Assembly: GCF_039594555.1 (NCBI RefSeq)
Contig: NZ_JBCNNF010000119.1
Coordinates: forward strand, 1-17,096
Reading direction: 5' to 3'
Origin: Inquilinus sp039594555
Lineage (GTDB): Bacteria; Pseudomonadota; Alphaproteobacteria; DSM-16000; Inquilinaceae
DNA length: 17,096 nucleotides
The notes under the pieces are model-generated. The model saw nothing but the letters and a program-made list of their open reading frames with translations. It had not been told where the DNA came from and ran no database searches. The position numbers and the translations under genes are program-made. Position 1 is the first letter of the stretch. The number at the start of each line of letters is the position of its first letter. Below, piece by piece: positions 14,991-17,096 of the stretch.

Positions 14991-17096
14991 TTAGAGCGCG
15001 CGGACCTCCTCGACCAGCTCGAAGCACTCGATCACGTCGCCGGCGCGGATGTCGTCGTAATTCTCGAAGGCCATGCCGCATTCGTAACCCTCGCGCACTT
15101 CGCGGACTTCGTCCTTGAAGCGCTTCAGGGTCTTCAGCGTGCCCTCGTGGATCACGACGTTGTCGCGCAGCAGGCGGACGCCGGCACCGCGCTTGACCAC
15201 GCCGTTGGTGATCATGCAGCCGGCGACCTTGCCGACCTTGGTGATGTTGAAGACCTCGCGGATCTCGGCATTGCCGATGTAGTTCTCGCGCATCTTCGGC
15301 GCCAGCAGGCCGGTCAGGGCCGCCTTCACGTCGTCGATCACGTTGTAGATGATCGAGTAGTAGCGGATCTCCACACCGTCACGCTTGGCCATCTCCCGCG
15401 CCTGCGGGTTGGCGCGGACGTTGAAGCCGATCAGCATGGCGCCGGTCGACGCGGCCAGGGTGACGTCGCTCTCGGTGATGGCGCCGACCGCGGAATGCAG
15501 CACGCGCACCTTCACCTCGACATTGTCGCCCGCGGCCTTCTCCAGCGAACCGGCGATGGCCTCGACCGAACCCTGCACGTCACCCTTGATGATGACCGGC
15601 AGCTCCTTCGCCTCACCCTCGCGGATCTTCTCGAACATCTGTTCGAGCGAGCCGCGCGCGGTAGCGACATGGGACGCCTCGCGACGCTTGCGGTTGCGGA
15701 ACTCGGTGATCTCGCGGGCGCGGCTCTCGCTGTCGACGACCACGAAGTCGTCGCCGGCGAGCGGCGTGCCGTTGAGGCCGAGCACCTCGACCGGCTGGGC
15801 CGGGCCCGCCGATTTCAGGTTCTGGCCGCGATCGTCGAGCAGGGCGCGCACGCGGCCCCATTCGCCGCCGGTGACAAAGATGTCGCCGACCTTGACAGTG
15901 CCGCGCTGGACCAGGACGGTCGCAACCGAGCCGCGGCCGCGCTCCAGCTTGGCCTCGACCACGGTGCCTTCGGCCGGGCGGTCCGGATTGGCCTTGAGAT
16001 CCAGCACCTCGGCCTGCAGCAGGATCGCCTCGACCAGCTTATCCAGGCCCTGGCCGGTCTTGGCCGAGACCGGGACGTCGAGGGTCTCGCCGCCCATCTC
16101 CTCGACCACGATCTCGTGCTGCAGCAGCTCGGTGCGCACGCGCTCCGGCTTCGCATCCGGAAGATCGATCTTGTTGATGGCGACGATGATCGGCACCTCC
16201 GCCGCGCGGGCGTGGCGGATGGCCTCGATCGTCTGCGGCATGACGCCGTCATTGGCGGCCACCACCAGCACGACGATGTCGGTGGTGTTGGCGCCGCGGG
16301 CGCGCATCTCGGTGAAGGCGGCGTGGCCCGGCGTGTCGATGAAGGTGACGCGCTGGCCGGATGCGACCTGCACCTGATAGGCGCCGATGTGCTGGGTGAT
16401 GCCGCCGGCCTCGCCCGACACGACGTTGGTGTGCCGCAGCGCGTCCAGCAGCGAGGTCTTGCCGTGGTCGACATGGCCCATGATGGTGACGACCGGGGGC
16501 CGCGGCTGCAGATTCTCCGCCGCATCCTCGTCGCCGCGCATGCCGATCTCGACGTCGGATTCGGCGACGCGCTTCACCTTGTGGCCGAACTCCGCCACCA
16601 CCAGCTCGGCGGTGTCGGCGTCGATCGACTGGGTGATGGTCGCCATCACGCCCATGCGCATCAGCGACTTGACCACGTCGCCGCCGCGCTCGGCCATGCG
16701 GTTGGCCAGCTCCTGCACGGTGATAACCTCGGGGACGACCACCTCGCGGGCGATCTTCTCCTGGTTCTGGCTCTGCATCGCCAGGCGCTCGCGCTCGCGG
16801 GCCCGGCGCATCGCCGCCAGGCTGCGGCCGCGGGTCTCGCCGTCGTCGCTGAGGGCCTGCACCACGGTCATCTTGCCGGAGCGGCGCTTCGGCTCGGACT
16901 TGCCCGCACCGGGGGTACGCTTCGGCGGGCTGGCCGGGGCACCGCGGCCGGGCAGGGCGCCGCGGCCGGGCGCACCGCGACCGGGGGCACCACCAGTGCG
17001 ACGGCGGGTGTCCTCTTCGTCGTCGGCCATGGCCGGGACGCCGCGCAGACCGGCCGCATCGGCGGCCGGGGCACGCGCCGCGGCGGCCTGGCCGGG
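14991..17096 (-). CDS. infB: Translation initiation factor IF-2, 5' end outside window
   Basis: IF-2 is the GTPase that brings fMet-tRNA to the 30S subunit and promotes 50S joining. The frame is open from the right edge for about 701 residues with no stop. The methionine at 17030 (MADDEEDTRRRTGG) is probably internal, because the Ala/Pro/Arg/Gly-rich sequence typical of the alphaproteobacterial IF2 N-terminal linker continues upstream in frame to the window edge. Counting from that Met: IF2 N-terminal helical region about 55-160; G domain with GHVDHGKT (185-192), AGGITQHIGAYQV (208-220), DTPGHAAFTEMRARGA (232-247), NKIDLPDA and SAKTGQGL; then domains II, III and IV, ending at TAA. It is followed by rbfA after 115 bp. 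Confidence 0.97.
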   Translation of the reverse strand, partial: PGQAAAARAPAADAAGLRGVPAMADDEEDTRRRTGGAPGRGAPGRGALPGRGAPASPPKRTPGAGKSEPKRRSGKMTVVQALSDDGETRGRSLAAMRRARERERLAMQSQNQEKIAREVVVPEVITVQELANRMAERGGDVVKSLMRMGVMATITQSIDADTAELVVAEFGHKVKRVAESDVEIGMRGDEDAAENLQPRPPVVTIMGHVDHGKTSLLDALRHTNVVSGEAGGITQHIGAYQVQVASGQRVTFIDTPGHAAFTEMRARGANTTDIVVLVVAANDGVMPQTIEAIRHARAAEVPIIVAINKIDLPDAKPERVRTELLQHEIVVEEMGGETLDVPVSAKTGQGLDKLVEAILLQAEVLDLKANPDRPAEGTVVEAKLERGRGSVATVLVQRGTVKVGDIFVTGGEWGRVRALLDDRGQNLKSAGPAQPVEVLGLNGTPLAGDDFVVVDSESRAREITEFRNRKRREASHVATARGSLEQMFEKIREGEAKELPVIIKGDVQGSVEAIAGSLEKAAGDNVEVKVRVLHSAVGAITESDVTLAASTGAMLIGFNVRANPQAREMAKRDGVEIRYYSIIYNVIDDVKAALTGLLAPKMRENYIGNAEIREVFNITKVGKVAGCMITNGVVKRGAGVRLLRDNVVIHEGTLKTLKRFKDEVREVREGYECGMAFENYDDIRAGDVIECFELVEEVRAL

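Overview
The window looks like a stretch of chromosome from a high-GC alphaproteobacterium. A Rhodospirillales-type organism (Azospirillum/Inquilinus-like) fits best, but this rests on overall sequence character and not on a database match. Supporting signs are the strong G/C third-position bias, the IF2 style with an A/P/R/G-rich N-terminal linker, and two palindromic intergenic repeats of kinds common in alphaproteobacteria.

Layout, left to right. Positions 1-705 (minus) hold most of an EamA/DMT-family exporter that runs off the left edge. It is divergent from a LysR-type regulator (793-1683, plus), and a perfect 12-bp inverted repeat sits on the regulator's start codon. Convergent with the regulator is a 1140-residue protein (1688-5110, minus): a membrane-anchored, ClpB/ClpA-like double AAA+ ATPase whose C-terminus is a release-factor-2-like (PCRF) domain without the GGQ catalytic region. 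Upstream of it on the same strand are an MltB-type lytic transglycosylase lipoprotein (5201-6460) and a Blh/ETHE1-like metallo-beta-lactamase-fold hydrolase, probably a persulfide dioxygenase (6564-7478).

A 500-bp divergent promoter region, partly AT-rich, separates the hydrolase from an overlapping gene pair (7997-10689, plus). The pair encodes an isoquinoline 1-oxidoreductase-like molybdenum hydroxylase: a small 2x[2Fe-2S] subunit and a large molybdopterin subunit with a Tat signal. A strong intrinsic terminator and a large palindromic repeat follow.

The right third (10841-17096, minus) is the conserved translation/RNA-metabolism cluster, transcribed infB (5'-truncated by the window) -> rbfA -> truB -> rpsO -> pnp. 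It covers initiation factor 2, 30S maturation, tRNA Psi55 synthesis, ribosomal protein uS15 and PNPase. A terminator-like hairpin and a second palindromic repeat lie between rpsO and pnp.

The most unusual element is the AAA+/RF2-like chimera. A Hsp100 unfoldase engine is joined to a catalytically dead release-factor body and tethered to the inner membrane. This architecture suggests a ribosome- or nascent-chain-directed unfoldase at the membrane; that role is inference.
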